Shown here in pieces: positions 7,980-17,210 of a stretch of 64,000 nt of DNA. The translations under genes and the position numbers were made by a program. The notes under the pieces were generated by a model. It ran no database searches and was not told where the DNA came from. It worked only from the letters and a program-made list of their open reading frames with translations. Every line of letters begins with the position of its first letter. Position 1 is the first letter of the stretch. Location of the stretch: positions 248,001 through 312,000 of the forward strand of contig JALHQT010000003.1 in NCBI GenBank assembly GCA_022841825.1. The letters are read 5' to 3'. The DNA is from Anaerolineae bacterium. Its GTDB lineage: Bacteria > Chloroflexota > Anaerolineae > Aggregatilineales > Phototrophicaceae.

Positions 7980-8034
7980 AGACCCCTACGCGGGGCGCGC
8001 GCCAAGGACATACACGCATCGAGCATCCTGCGTT

Positions 8035-8040
8035 TATAAT
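8035..8040 (+). promoter_or_regulatory. Candidate -10 element for the glycosyltransferase gene
   Basis: A perfect TATAAT 30 bp upstream of the ATG at 8070 in otherwise GC-rich DNA. No good -35 is visible at 17 bp. Similar isolated TATAAT hexamers precede the genes at 10785 and 11955. Confidence 0.4.
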
Positions 8041-8069
8041 CGGGCAGCGTTCGTACTGCTGAGGCGCTC

Positions 8070-9881
8070 ATGTCCCGCACTCCCGCCCGCTTGCTCCCCC
8101 TGCTGCTCGTCGTGCTGGCGCTCCTGCTGATCGCCGCCAGTCGCGTCGAGCCGATGCGCAGCGTCCCGCCGGAAGCCGACGAGATGAACAACCTGTATTT
8201 CAGCCTCGGCAGCCCGGCGGAGATCCTGGCGCGCACGCCTTACGACTGGGTGCCAGGTGGTTTTCTGATCATGGGCGGTTGGTCGGCGCTGGTCGGACTG
8301 CATCCGTTTGTGCTGCGCTGGCTTCCGCTGCTGACCTTTCTGATCGGCTGCGCCTTCGTCTATCGTCTGTTGGGGCGGTGGCGCAGGCGGGCGGCGGCGC
8401 TGCTGGGGATGCTGGCGTATGGCGGCTTGGGCTTACACGTTTTCCTCAGCATCTATATGCGCGGTTACGCCTATCCTCTGGCGCTGCTGCCGTGCGCCTT
8501 CTGGCTGACCGCCCGCTACTTCGACCATCCGTCGTGGCGGCGCGCGCTGCCCCTGGCGCTGGTGATGGTCGCCATGTTCTATACCCAGCTCACCAGCGCC
8601 GTCGCCTTCGCCATGCTCGGCTTGTTCACCCTCTTCGTCTATCGCGCCCGCGTTTGGCGCTGGTGGCTGCCGGGGGTGATGGCGCTGCCGCTGGCACTGC
8701 CGGAAATACTGCGTCAGCGCGATATCCTCGCCGGGCGGCTGCAAGGTATCCCCGCCCGCGACCTGCCGCCGCTCGGTCAGGCGCTGGCGGATCTGTTCGT
8801 CAATTACGCAGGCTCCGCTTTCGCCGTCTGGGCGATCCTGCTGCTGGTGGCGGCGGGGGGAGTCGTGGTCACCCTGGTGCGCGGGCGGGGCGCGTCCGCC
8901 ATCTCGCTCTCCCTCCTGGTGTGGGTCTTCGGCGCGCCGGTCGCAATGTATGTGCTGAATGACAATCTCGGCTTCTTCAGCGGGCGCTATTCGTGGTGGA
9001 TCGCCCTCGGCATCGCGCTGTTGATCGCCTGGGGGCTTGCCCTGCTGCCGCGCCTGGGGCAGATGGGCGCGGGGCTGCTGCTGGCGGCGCTCGTGCTTGC
9101 GCCGCTGCCGCCGACCGGCTATTACATGCCGACGCTGCCGCTGCTGGAGAACTTCCGCTGGCTGGCGGGGCAGTGGCGGGCGGGCGATGTCCTGGTGCGC
9201 GACCCGGGTGTGGACTGCGGTACGCCGGAAACCTGGGAGATCGCGCTCCGCGTCTTCTTCCCCAACGGCGTGGTATTCGACAGCGCCGCCCGCGACCACG
9301 CGCGCATCTGGTATCTGGCACGCGATGGCGCGGAAGACCCGATGTTGCGCGCATCGATCCGTGCCGGGCGTGCTGCCGGACGCTTTGTGGGTCCGCCCGA
9401 CTGTCTGTTCCGCCTGTACGAAGCGCCGCCGGATGCGGCGGGCGTGCGCTTCGAGAACGGGATGCGCTTTCATGGGATGCAGGTGCTGGACGAGCGCGGG
9501 TTGGTCTGGAATGCGCCGGTTGTTCGCCGCGAGCGGGATAGCCTGCGCGTGCGGCTGTGGTGGTCGGCGGACGCGCCGATTGACCGCGATTACAGCGTCG
9601 GCGTCTTCCTGAGCGGGAGCGACGGTGCTGTTCTGGCTCAGACGGACAGCTCGCCACAGGTCATCCTTCCGGAAGGCGCGCCGCAGGAGACAAGCCGCTG
9701 GCAGCCTGGCACCTTCTATGTCGAGGAGCGCGTCCTGACGACGCCGGATGCCCTGAGCATGGGGGCGGCGCGGCTGGCGCTGGCGGTCTATGGCTGGTGG
9801 GATGGTGTGCGTTTGGGCGCGCCGGGTCTGGACGAGACAGGGCTGCTGCCGCTGGCGGAGATCGCGCTTGCGGCGTGGTGA
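8070..9881 (+). CDS. Membrane glycosyltransferase-like protein (GT-C fold)
   Basis: 603 residues with about ten predicted membrane segments in the first 360 residues. The first extracytoplasmic loop has the acidic signature EADEMNN (about residue 36), as in lipid-linked-sugar-dependent GT-C transferases of the ArnT/PMT type, where an Asp or Glu in this loop is catalytic. The C-terminal 240 residues are soluble and probably face outside. It most likely moves a sugar from a polyprenyl carrier to a protein, lipid or polysaccharide. It stands as a single gene with a candidate -10 at 8035. Acceptor and donor are unknown. Confidence 0.75.
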   Translation: MSRTPARLLPLLLVVLALLLIAASRVEPMRSVPPEADEMNNLYFSLGSPAEILARTPYDWVPGGFLIMGGWSALVGLHPFVLRWLPLLTFLIGCAFVYRLLGRWRRRAAALLGMLAYGGLGLHVFLSIYMRGYAYPLALLPCAFWLTARYFDHPSWRRALPLALVMVAMFYTQLTSAVAFAMLGLFTLFVYRARVWRWWLPGVMALPLALPEILRQRDILAGRLQGIPARDLPPLGQALADLFVNYAGSAFAVWAILLLVAAGGVVVTLVRGRGASAISLSLLVWVFGAPVAMYVLNDNLGFFSGRYSWWIALGIALLIAWGLALLPRLGQMGAGLLLAALVLAPLPPTGYYMPTLPLLENFRWLAGQWRAGDVLVRDPGVDCGTPETWEIALRVFFPNGVVFDSAARDHARIWYLARDGAEDPMLRASIRAGRAAGRFVGPPDCLFRLYEAPPDAAGVRFENGMRFHGMQVLDERGLVWNAPVVRRERDSLRVRLWWSADAPIDRDYSVGVFLSGSDGAVLAQTDSSPQVILPEGAPQETSRWQPGTFYVEERVLTTPDALSMGAARLALAVYGWWDGVRLGAPGLDETGLLPLAEIALAAW

Positions 9882-9952
9882 AGGGCGCGCTTATCGCCAT
9901 CCGCAGGGGTCTTCGGCATAATCTGCGGCGCGCGGCGTAACGGAGACTCGCG

Positions 9953-10699
9953 ATGAAACTCACCCCTCATGTCCATGTCGTCGGCGGCGGGCGCTTCGGC
10001 TTCGGCATTTCTGGCGCGCTCGATTGTCATGTCTATCTGCTGGATGGCGGCTCCGAACTCGCGCTGGTCGATCCGGGTCTGGGGCTGCGCGGCGATTTCG
10101 ACCGTATCCTCGACAACATTCGCGCCGATGGACACGACCCCGCCCGCATCCGCAAGCTGATCCTGACGCACTACCACTGCGACCACATCGGCGCGGCGGC
10201 GGAAGCGGCGGCGCGTCTGGACGTTGAGGTGGTTGCGTCGCAGTTTGCCGCGCCCGCCATCCGGTCGGGGGATGCGCAGGCGTCCGCGCTGGACGTGGCG
10301 CAGGCGGCGGGTTTTTATCCGGCGGATTTCGCCCTGCCGCCCTGCCGGGTAGACCGCGAGCTGCGCGAGGGCGATGTCGTGCGTGTGGGCGACCTGGCGC
10401 TGACGACTTACGAGACGCCTGGTCACTGCGAGGGACATCTCTCGTTCCACTTCGCGGGGGCAGACCGCGTTTACCTACTCGGCGCGGATCTCGTCTTCTG
10501 GGGCGGGCGCATCCTCTTGCAGAACATCCACGACTGCCACATCGACCGCTACGCCGCCAGCGTCGCCAAGATCGACGCGCTGGTGTTCGACGCGCTGCTG
10601 CCGGGGCATTTGCAGATCTCGCTTGGCGACGGGCATGGGCATGTCGCGGCGGCAGCGGCGGCGTTCCGCCAGTTGGCAGTGCCGCCGAATTTGACGTAA
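9953..10699 (+). CDS. Metallo-beta-lactamase-fold hydrolase
   Basis: 248 residues. The zinc-binding signature THYHCDHIG gives His73, His75, Asp77 and His78. Further metal ligands are His158 (TPGHCEGH), Asp179 (LGADL) and a late His in LLPGHLQ. This is the glyoxalase-II/lactonase-like branch, which hydrolyses thioesters, lactones or phosphodiesters in the cytoplasm. No signal peptide. It lies 71 bp after the glycosyltransferase gene and 85 bp before the aminotransferase gene, so co-transcription is possible but not tight. The substrate is not predictable. Confidence 0.85.
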   Translation: MKLTPHVHVVGGGRFGFGISGALDCHVYLLDGGSELALVDPGLGLRGDFDRILDNIRADGHDPARIRKLILTHYHCDHIGAAAEAAARLDVEVVASQFAAPAIRSGDAQASALDVAQAAGFYPADFALPPCRVDRELREGDVVRVGDLALTTYETPGHCEGHLSFHFAGADRVYLLGADLVFWGGRILLQNIHDCHIDRYAASVAKIDALVFDALLPGHLQISLGDGHGHVAAAAAAFRQLAVPPNLT

Positions 10700-10704
10700 T
10701 GGGC

Positions 10705-10737
10705 GTGCGAGGTGCGAACAAGCGCACCCCGCACTCC
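10705..10737. repeat. GTGCG inverted repeat, short copy 2
   Basis: A minimal version of the GTGCG inverted repeat: GTGCGAGGTGCGAA opposed by GCGCACCCCGCAC, starting 6 bp after the stop of the metallo-hydrolase gene. Confidence 0.6.
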
Positions 10738-10749
10738 CTATATTCTCGT

Positions 10750-10755
10750 TATAAT
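10750..10755 (+). promoter_or_regulatory. Candidate -10 element for the aminotransferase gene
   Basis: TATAAT 30 bp before the ATG at 10785, with Shine-Dalgarno CCAGGAG between. No clear -35 is visible. Confidence 0.4.
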
Positions 10756-10784
10756 CCCGCGTCTCGTCACCCAGGAGTCGTCCT

Positions 10785-11903
10785 ATGAAGCCGCCGCGCC
10801 TGCTCATCCCCGGACCTGTTGAACTGGAAGCCGAAGTGCTGGCGGTGCTGGCACAACCCGTCCAGGCGCATTATGGCGCTGCCTGGGTCGAGGTCCACAA
10901 TGAGACCATCGCGCTGCTGGCGCAGGTCTACGAGACGCAGGGGCGCGTCTTCATGCTGCCCGGTTCCGGCTCGCTGGCGGTCGATGCGGCGGTGCATTCC
11001 GCCTTCCTGCCGGGCGAGAAGGTCGTGGTGGGCAACAACGGCTGGTTTGGCGAGCGCCTGCGCGACATCCTGCGCTCCAACGGCGTGAGCGTCGTGCTCG
11101 TCGAGTGCGACCCGCGCCAGCCGCTCGACCCGGACGCCTTCGCCCAGGCGCTGCGCGCGCATCCCGACGCGGTGGGCGTGGCGGCGGTGCATCTCGAAAC
11201 CTCGACCGGCATCCTCAACCCCATTGACGAGATCGCGCGGCGCGTGCATGAAGCGAGCGACGCGCTGATGATGGTCGATGCGGTCACCGGGCTGGCGGGC
11301 GCGCCGCTGGAGACCGACGTCTGGGGCATTGACCTGTGCGTCTCCGCATCGCAGAAGGCGCTGGGCGCGCCGGCGGGCTTGGGGCTGGTCGCCGTCAGCG
11401 AGGCGGCATGGGCGAAGATCAGCGCGCGCGGCGAGGATGTGCCGCGCAGTTGGTATCTCGACCTCAAACGCTGGGGCTGGTACGTCGAGAATTGGGCGGA
11501 CTGGCATCCTTTCCCGGTCACCATGCCGACTTCGGTGGTGCTGGCGCTGCGCCAGGCGCTGCGCTCGCTGCTGGGCGAAGGCGTGGCGGTGCGGCGCGCG
11601 CGTTACGCGCGGATGGCGGGGACGCTGCGGGCGGCGCTGGTCGAGCTGGGGATGCCGCTCTTCGCGCCGCCGGAACAGACCGCGCCGACCATCACCGCCG
11701 CCTACTGCCCGCCCGGCGTGCCCAGTGCCGCCATCCGCGACACCCTGCTGCGCGAGTGCGGGCTGCAAATCACGACGGGCTTTGGTCCCTTTAAGGAGAA
11801 CGTGATCCGCGCGGGCATCATGGGCGGCGCGCTGACCGACGCGGACATCGATGCGCTGGTGGCGGGGCTGCGGGCGTTTGTGGGGCAAAGCGTATCCCGG
11901 TAA
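10785..11903 (+). CDS. Class V PLP aminotransferase (alanine/serine-glyoxylate type)
   Basis: 372 residues, a standard length. It opens with the family hallmark LLIPGPVELEAEV. The PLP-ring-binding Asp165 is in MMVDAVTG, and Lys191, which carries the cofactor, is in SASQKALGAPAG. The reaction is transfer of an amino group from alanine or serine to glyoxylate or a similar keto acid. A role in photorespiration-like glyoxylate or one-carbon metabolism is usual for this family. Shine-Dalgarno CCAGGAG is 8 bp before the ATG. 2-aminoethylphosphonate or purine-derived substrates are alternatives within the same fold. Confidence 0.85.
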   Translation: MKPPRLLIPGPVELEAEVLAVLAQPVQAHYGAAWVEVHNETIALLAQVYETQGRVFMLPGSGSLAVDAAVHSAFLPGEKVVVGNNGWFGERLRDILRSNGVSVVLVECDPRQPLDPDAFAQALRAHPDAVGVAAVHLETSTGILNPIDEIARRVHEASDALMMVDAVTGLAGAPLETDVWGIDLCVSASQKALGAPAGLGLVAVSEAAWAKISARGEDVPRSWYLDLKRWGWYVENWADWHPFPVTMPTSVVLALRQALRSLLGEGVAVRRARYARMAGTLRAALVELGMPLFAPPEQTAPTITAAYCPPGVPSAAIRDTLLRECGLQITTGFGPFKENVIRAGIMGGALTDADIDALVAGLRAFVGQSVSR

Positions 11904-11910
11904 ATCACGT

Positions 11911-11916
11911 TATAAT
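11911..11916 (+). promoter_or_regulatory. Candidate -10 element for the restriction-modification gene
   Basis: TATAAT 39 bp upstream of the ATG at 11955, just after the aminotransferase stop. It would give the restriction-modification gene its own promoter. Confidence 0.35.
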
Positions 11917-11954
11917 AAAGCTCTACGTCCGCCGGAAACGATTTACTATTGCTT

Positions 11955-14900
11955 ATGCCATTCACCCTCAGCACCCCGACTCTGACGCCCGAAGCCTTTG
12001 TGCAGCGCTGGCAGAACGCCAGCCTGAGCGAACGCGCTTCATATCAGCAGCATTTCGCCGATGTCTGCCGACTGGTCGGCGCGCCCACGCCCGCCGAGTT
12101 CGATACGACGGGCGAGGAGTACACCTTTGAGTACGGCTTGAAGAAGACCGATGGGCGGCAGGGCTACGCCGATGTCTTCCTGCGTGGGCACTTCGCCATC
12201 GAGTACAAGCAGCAGGGCAAGTACAAAGACCTGAGCGATGCTTATCGCCAATTACAGCAGTACCGCGAAAACCTGAACAACCCGCCGCTGCTGGTCGTCT
12301 GCGACATCGACACCTGGGAGATCCACACCAACTTCACCAACGCGCCGACCGTCAAGCACACGCTCAAGCACGCAGACCTGACGAAGGTGCATGGGCGCAA
12401 TCTGTTACGGCGGATGTTCGCCGACCCCGCCTCGTTCCATCCCGAAAAGAACAAAGAGGACATCACCAAAGAGGTCGCCGCGCAGTTCAAGGATGTGGTG
12501 GACGATACGCTGGAATGGCAGAACGACCCGGAGCGCGTCGCCCGCTTCATGACGCGGCTGGTCTTCTGCATGTTCGTCGAAGACATCGGGCTGCTGCCCA
12601 AGCGCGCCTACGACGGCATCCTGACCGAGATCATCCGCATGACGCGGGGACGCCCCGACTTCCGCGACACCTTCCCGCGTTACATCGGCGAGCTGTTCAC
12701 GGCGATGGCGCGCGGTGGCAACGTGCAGATGCTGGACATCCCGTACTTCAACGGCTCGCTGTTTGACGACAGCGCGGCGGACATCGTGCCGATGGGGCGT
12801 TACGCCCTGAGCGCGCTGGACGGCGCGACCGACCGCGATTGGTCGCATGTCGAGCCGACGATCTTCGGCACGATCTTCGAGCGCACGCTCGACCAGAAGA
12901 AGCGCGGGCAGCTCGGCGCGCACTACACCAGCCCCGACGACATCCGCCTGATCCTTGAACCCGTCCTGATGCAGCCGCTGCGCCGGGAATGGGAGGCGGC
13001 GAAGCTGGAAGCCGCGCCACTGCGCGAGCGCTGGCTGGCGGCGACCACGACGGCGGATCGGATGGCGGCGGCGTCCGCCCTGCTGACTGCCCGCGAACGC
13101 GCGCTCTACCCCGTGCGGGCGATCCGCGTGCTCGACCCGGCGTGCGGCAGCGGCAACTTCCTCTACATGAGCCTGCGCCTGCTGCTCGACCTGGAAAAAG
13201 AGATCATCAAGCATCCGCTGTGGGCGGGCTTTCTGGAGGACGACCTCAAGGTCAACCCGACGCAGTTGTACGGCATCGAGATCAACGAGATCGCGCACGC
13301 GCTGGCGAGCGTGGTGGTGTGGATCGGCTATCTGCAGTGGCGCTACGAGAACGGCTACTACACCTTCTCGCAGCCGATCCTGCGCGACATGCGCGAGAAC
13401 ATCCGGCATATGGACGCGATCCTGGCACACGACGCGGCGGGAAAGCCGACGGAGCCGGAATGGCCCACCGTCGATGTGATCGTGGGCAACCCGCCGTTTT
13501 TGGGCGGCAACCGCATCCGCGCCGAGTTGGGCGACAAATATGTCGATACGCTGTTCCGATTCTACGAGGGGCGCATCGGCGCGACTGCCGATCTGGTCGC
13601 ATACTGGTTTGAGCGGGCGCGGGCGCAGATAGAAGCGGGCAAGGCGAAACGGGCGGGCTTGTTGGCGACCAATTCGATACGCGGCGGTGTTAACCGCGAA
13701 GTGCTGAACCGCATCAAAGAGAGCGGTGACATTTTTATGGCATGGTCGGATAATCCCTGGGTGCTGGAAGGTGCAGCGGTACGGGTGTCGATTGTCGGGT
13801 TTGACGGGAACGAAGAGACGACGCGCACGCTGGATGGAAAGACGGTCAGCACTATCAACGCGGATTTGACAGGGATAAGCGTTGACATCACGAAGGCGAT
13901 TCAACTCCCTGAAAACACCGGAATTCAATTTGAAGGAACTAAAAAAGGTGCCGAATTTGAGATTTCTGACACTGTAGCCAGCAATATGCTCCGCACCGAA
14001 AGAAACAAAGAAGTTGTCAAACCATGGTTGAATGGTGAGGACTTCACGGGTGTTTCACGCAAAATGTGGATTATCGATTTCGGCGCAGATCGAGCACTTG
14101 CCGATGCTCAAACATATGCGGAACCGTTCGCATATGTCAAAGAGAATGTTATGCCAAAATACGAAGCCACTAGACGCAAATGGTGGCTGCATGAGCGCCC
14201 GCGACCTGAGATGCGTCTAGCGCTCGCTCCATTGTCGCGGTACATCGCGACCGTTCGCCATGCAAAGTATCGCTTATTCATTTGGTTGCAATCGGAAACG
14301 CTTCCCGACTCAGCGCTGATCGCAATCGCCCGCGACGACGACTACTTCTTCGGCGTCCTGCACTCAAAGTTGCACGAGGTCTGGTCGCTGCGCATGGGGA
14401 CTTGGCTCGGCAAGGGCAACGACCCCCGCTACACGCCAACCACGACCTTCGAGACGTTCCCGTTCCCGTTCCCGCCCGGCAAAGAAGATATGTCCGACCC
14501 GCGCGTGCAGGCGGTCGCCGCCGCCGCCAAGGCGCTCCACGAAGAGCGCCACGCCTGGCTGCACCCCGGCGATCTCGCCGCCGACCTGAAAGAGCGCACG
14601 CTGACGAATCTGTATAACGCGCTGGCGGCGTGGCGGGGGAGTGCCCTCACCCCCCAGCCCCCTCTCCCACACGATGCTGCCCACACGCTATTCGGCGCTG
14701 CTGTCGAAAACGTATCGGGGGCGAGGGGGAGCCAGAGCGATCCACAGGTGGCGGATGTTGGAGAAACCTCGGAAGTTGGTGACGCGACTCCGGCTCCCCT
14801 CGCCCCCGTCGCGGATATCGCGTCCCCCGTGTCGGAAGCCTCGCCGCGACGAGTGGGAGAGGGGTTGGGGGTGAGGGCGATCTGGGCTGAGGGCAAGCGT

Positions 14901-15065
14901 CTCAAACCCGCCGCCGTCGCCTTCGCCCCGCGCCTCGCCGTGCTGCACGACGCGCTCGACCGGGCGGTCTGCGCGGCGTATGGCTGGGACGCGGCGATTT
15001 TGGCGGACGAAGAGGCGATGCTGCGCGCGCTGCTGGCGCTCAACGCGGCGCGGGCGGGGGCGTGA
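11955..15065 (+). CDS. Single-chain type IIG/IIL restriction endonuclease-methyltransferase
   Basis: 1036 residues. ATG 11955 is taken rather than the TTG two codons earlier. The N-terminal PD-(D/E)XK-like nuclease has Asp near 73 and the E-Y-K triplet near 83-85. A helical linker follows, then the adenine-methylase domain with SAM motif DPACGSGNF at about 394-402 and catalytic NPPF at about 512-515. The target-recognition region follows (about 600-780). This is the MmeI-like layout in which one polypeptide cuts and methylates, normally acting against foreign DNA. Two oddities stand out. The recognition region (about 13,880-14,170) drops to about 45% GC, suggesting domain replacement. A palindromic repeat of about 78 codons is inserted in frame near residues 897-975, making the protein longer than usual. 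Confidence 0.88.
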   Translation: MPFTLSTPTLTPEAFVQRWQNASLSERASYQQHFADVCRLVGAPTPAEFDTTGEEYTFEYGLKKTDGRQGYADVFLRGHFAIEYKQQGKYKDLSDAYRQLQQYRENLNNPPLLVVCDIDTWEIHTNFTNAPTVKHTLKHADLTKVHGRNLLRRMFADPASFHPEKNKEDITKEVAAQFKDVVDDTLEWQNDPERVARFMTRLVFCMFVEDIGLLPKRAYDGILTEIIRMTRGRPDFRDTFPRYIGELFTAMARGGNVQMLDIPYFNGSLFDDSAADIVPMGRYALSALDGATDRDWSHVEPTIFGTIFERTLDQKKRGQLGAHYTSPDDIRLILEPVLMQPLRREWEAAKLEAAPLRERWLAATTTADRMAAASALLTARERALYPVRAIRVLDPACGSGNFLYMSLRLLLDLEKEIIKHPLWAGFLEDDLKVNPTQLYGIEINEIAHALASVVVWIGYLQWRYENGYYTFSQPILRDMRENIRHMDAILAHDAAGKPTEPEWPTVDVIVGNPPFLGGNRIRAELGDKYVDTLFRFYEGRIGATADLVAYWFERARAQIEAGKAKRAGLLATNSIRGGVNREVLNRIKESGDIFMAWSDNPWVLEGAAVRVSIVGFDGNEETTRTLDGKTVSTINADLTGISVDITKAIQLPENTGIQFEGTKKGAEFEISDTVASNMLRTERNKEVVKPWLNGEDFTGVSRKMWIIDFGADRALADAQTYAEPFAYVKENVMPKYEATRRKWWLHERPRPEMRLALAPLSRYIATVRHAKYRLFIWLQSETLPDSALIAIARDDDYFFGVLHSKLHEVWSLRMGTWLGKGNDPRYTPTTTFETFPFPFPPGKEDMSDPRVQAVAAAAKALHEERHAWLHPGDLAADLKERTLTNLYNALAAWRGSALTPQPPLPHDAAHTLFGAAVENVSGARGSQSDPQVADVGETSEVGDATPAPLAPVADIASPVSEASPRRVGEGLGVRAIWAEGKRLKPAAVAFAPRLAVLHDALDRAVCAAYGWDAAILADEEAMLRALLALNAARAGA
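14644..14877. repeat. CCTCACCCCC palindromic element inserted in frame in the restriction-modification gene
   Basis: It begins CCCTCACCCCCCAGCCCC and ends with the complement GGGGTTGGGGGTGAGGG. Its length of about 234 bp keeps the reading frame open. The encoded stretch is low-complexity (ALTPQPPLPHDAAH and so on) and interrupts otherwise family-like sequence between AAWRG and KRLKPAAVAFAPRL. The same family lies at 29697, 40762, 44308, 51262, 53211, 57856 and 61134. Confidence 0.8.
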
Positions 15066-15068
15066 GCG

Positions 15069-15575
15069 CTACGCCTTCGCCTCATTCATGTAATGCTGCG
15101 CCCACTCCACGCCGTCCCAGGTGATCAGCTTGTGCTGCTCGGTCGGCGCGATGCGGATCAGATAGCGCGGGCGATCCATCGTCGGCACCAGGTATTCGGG
15201 TCCGCGCGGACCCAGGTAGCGCACGGACATGCGCTGCCCGATTTCCAGGCATAAGCCCTCCATCGGCGCGGGACCAAACAGGATTTCCGCGCGCCCGCGC
15301 ATGAGCATCCGCGTATAGGTGCCGGTATCCAGCGCGCACGACACGGCGACCTTTGGGTTGCCGCGCAGGTGTTTGACGAAGACGGTCTTTTCGCGCGGGA
15401 TGACATACATCGCCCCATCGCGCCACTCCTGCCAGACGGGCGTGATGTAGGGGAAGCCGTCTTCGTCCACGGTGGCGATGCGCGCGACGACCGGACCCGC
15501 CAGGAACTCGGCGAGTTCGTCCGCCGTCAAACCGCGCATCTTGCCCATCCATTCGGGGTGCTGCTGCTCAGACAT
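15069..15575 (-). CDS. Pyridoxamine-5'-phosphate-oxidase-like split-barrel protein
   Basis: 168 residues. The ATG at 15575 is selected by AGGAG 8-12 bp upstream. The N-terminal half LAEFLAGPVVARIATVDEDGFPYITPVW is typical of flavin- or F420-binding split-barrel proteins. The later KTVFVKHLRGNPKVAVS segment fits the phosphate-binding part. Members reduce flavin-linked substrates or handle haem or F420; exact function is unknown. It is convergent with the restriction-modification gene, the stops being 3 bp apart. Confidence 0.78.
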   Translation of the reverse strand: MSEQQHPEWMGKMRGLTADELAEFLAGPVVARIATVDEDGFPYITPVWQEWRDGAMYVIPREKTVFVKHLRGNPKVAVSCALDTGTYTRMLMRGRAEILFGPAPMEGLCLEIGQRMSVRYLGPRGPEYLVPTMDRPRYLIRIAPTEQHKLITWDGVEWAQHYMNEAKA

Positions 15576-15667
15576 CGCATCTGCTCCTGTGTGCGCCGGA
15601 TAAGCCCTGGGGCACCATTGTCGCGCGCGGGGCTGCGATGCGCAATCATTGCGCCAATATTCGCACG

Positions 15668-15875
15668 GCAAACGCATCAAGCTTATTTCGCCGCCTGAAG
15701 CTCAAAGCTTCAGGCTACAAGCTCAGTCGAAAGCCGCTGAAGCGGCTCTCTAACCCGTGCTTTCGGCATGAGGATGGTCTTTGGAGCCACTTCCAGTGGC
15801 TTTTTCCGTCCTTCAAGCTGGAAGCTTTGAGCTTCCAGCGACGTGAAAACGTGGCTGCGGTTTTGCTGCATTCGC
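15668..15875 (+). repeat. Four-hairpin intergenic element, copy 2 (inverted relative to copy 1)
   Basis: This fills most of the gap 15576-15972. Stems are GCCTGAAGCT/AGCTTCAGGC (15692-15714), AGCCGCT/AGCGGCT, AGCCACT/AGTGGCT and CTGGAAGCT/AGCTTCCAG (15818-15838). It is highly similar over about 200 bp to copy 1 at 747-950 but in the opposite direction, so the two bracket a 14.7-kb segment as inverted repeats. Confidence 0.8.
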
Positions 15876-15972
15876 CCTGTTTCATAATCCAAAACGGACG
15901 CTAAAATCGGTCGTCGTATGATATCGTTGTAGGCGCGCGACAGATTGCGCCGCACCCTGACGGTTGTAATTC

Positions 15973-17127
15973 GTGGAATTCTTGACCAACACCCCCTCCA
16001 TCACCGCCTGGCTGACACGCCTCGTCCAGATCCCCAGCGTGGGACCTGCCAACGCGGGCGCGCGTTCCGGCGCGTCCAGCGAGGCGCGCCTTGCCGCCCA
16101 GCTTGCGGAGTGGTTCGCCGCCTTCGGCGCGCAGGTCGAAACGGAAGACGTCTACCCCGGTCGCCCGAACGTCTATGGCATCTGGCGCGGCGCGGACGAC
16201 CCAGCGGCGGGCTGGCTGGCGGTCGATATTCACATGGACACGGTCAGCGTCGAATCGATGCCGGGCGATCCGTTTGATGGACGCAGCGAAGGCGGGCGCG
16301 TCTACGGGCGCGGGGCGGTCGATACCAAGGCGACGCTGGCGATCCTGCTGGCGCTGCTGGAAGCGCTGCATCAGCAGGGGCGGGCGCTGCCCTGCAACCT
16401 GGTCGTCTGCGCCAGCGCCGACGAGGAGACGGGCGCGCAGGGTGCTGCCGTCTTCCGCGATTGGGTGCGGCGCAAGGCGCTGCCTCTGCATCAACTGATC
16501 GTGGCGGAGCCGACGCTGTGCGCGCCGCTCTACGGGCACAAGGGCGCGCTCGGCGTGGTGGTCGAAATCGAAGGTGTGCCCGTCCACTCGTCGCGCCCGG
16601 AAGCGGGAGCGAACGCTATCCACGCTGCCGCGCCCGTCATCAGCGCGCTGGCGGCGGAGCATGAGCGGCTGCGCGCGTCGCCCGCCGCGACCGCGCTCGG
16701 CACCGGCACGTTGAGCGTGACGATGATCCGGGGCGGGCAGGCGCACAACATCATCCCCGACCGCTGCGCCATCAGCATCGACCGCCGTCTGACCTTTGGC
16801 GAAGACCCGGATGCCGAGTATGAGCGCATCGTTGCGCTGACGCGCGCAAGCTGCCCGCTGCCCTTCACGGCGCAGCGCCTGCACGCGCTCACGCCGTTTT
16901 ACCAGTCACCGGAGACGCCGTTCATCGACCAGCTTTGCGTGTGGGCGGGCAGCGCGCCGGACGTGGCGGCGTATGCCTCGAACGCCTGGGCGTACAGCGG
17001 CTTGGCGGACGAGGTCGTGGTCTTCGGTCCCGGCTCGATAGACCAGGCGCACCGCGATGTCGAGTGGGTCGAGATCGCCGAGCTGGAGCGCGCGGCACGG
17101 GTGTACGAGCGCTGGTTGGGGGTGTAG
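15973..17127 (+). CDS. M20-family metallopeptidase/deacylase (ArgE/DapE type)
   Basis: 384 residues from a GTG start; no ATG in frame fits the conserved N-terminus. The two-zinc site is intact: His87 and Asp89 in AVDIHMDTVSV, Asp117 in GRGAVDTKA, and the catalytic Glu pair 151-152 in ADEETGAQG. The dimerisation domain follows around 190-290. Enzymes of this fold remove acyl groups from amino acids or cleave small peptides in the cytosol (acetylornithine or succinyl-diaminopimelate deacylation are examples). It is a single gene downstream of a four-hairpin repeat; substrate not resolved. Confidence 0.85.
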   Translation: MEFLTNTPSITAWLTRLVQIPSVGPANAGARSGASSEARLAAQLAEWFAAFGAQVETEDVYPGRPNVYGIWRGADDPAAGWLAVDIHMDTVSVESMPGDPFDGRSEGGRVYGRGAVDTKATLAILLALLEALHQQGRALPCNLVVCASADEETGAQGAAVFRDWVRRKALPLHQLIVAEPTLCAPLYGHKGALGVVVEIEGVPVHSSRPEAGANAIHAAAPVISALAAEHERLRASPAATALGTGTLSVTMIRGGQAHNIIPDRCAISIDRRLTFGEDPDAEYERIVALTRASCPLPFTAQRLHALTPFYQSPETPFIDQLCVWAGSAPDVAAYASNAWAYSGLADEVVVFGPGSIDQAHRDVEWVEIAELERAARVYERWLGV

Positions 17128-17210
17128 CCAGGAAGTAGCCAGGTCTCGACAACTACGATCTCACCTTCATTAGATTTTTTGTAGCACGCAAGGTATCTGA
17201 CTTAAGATCT

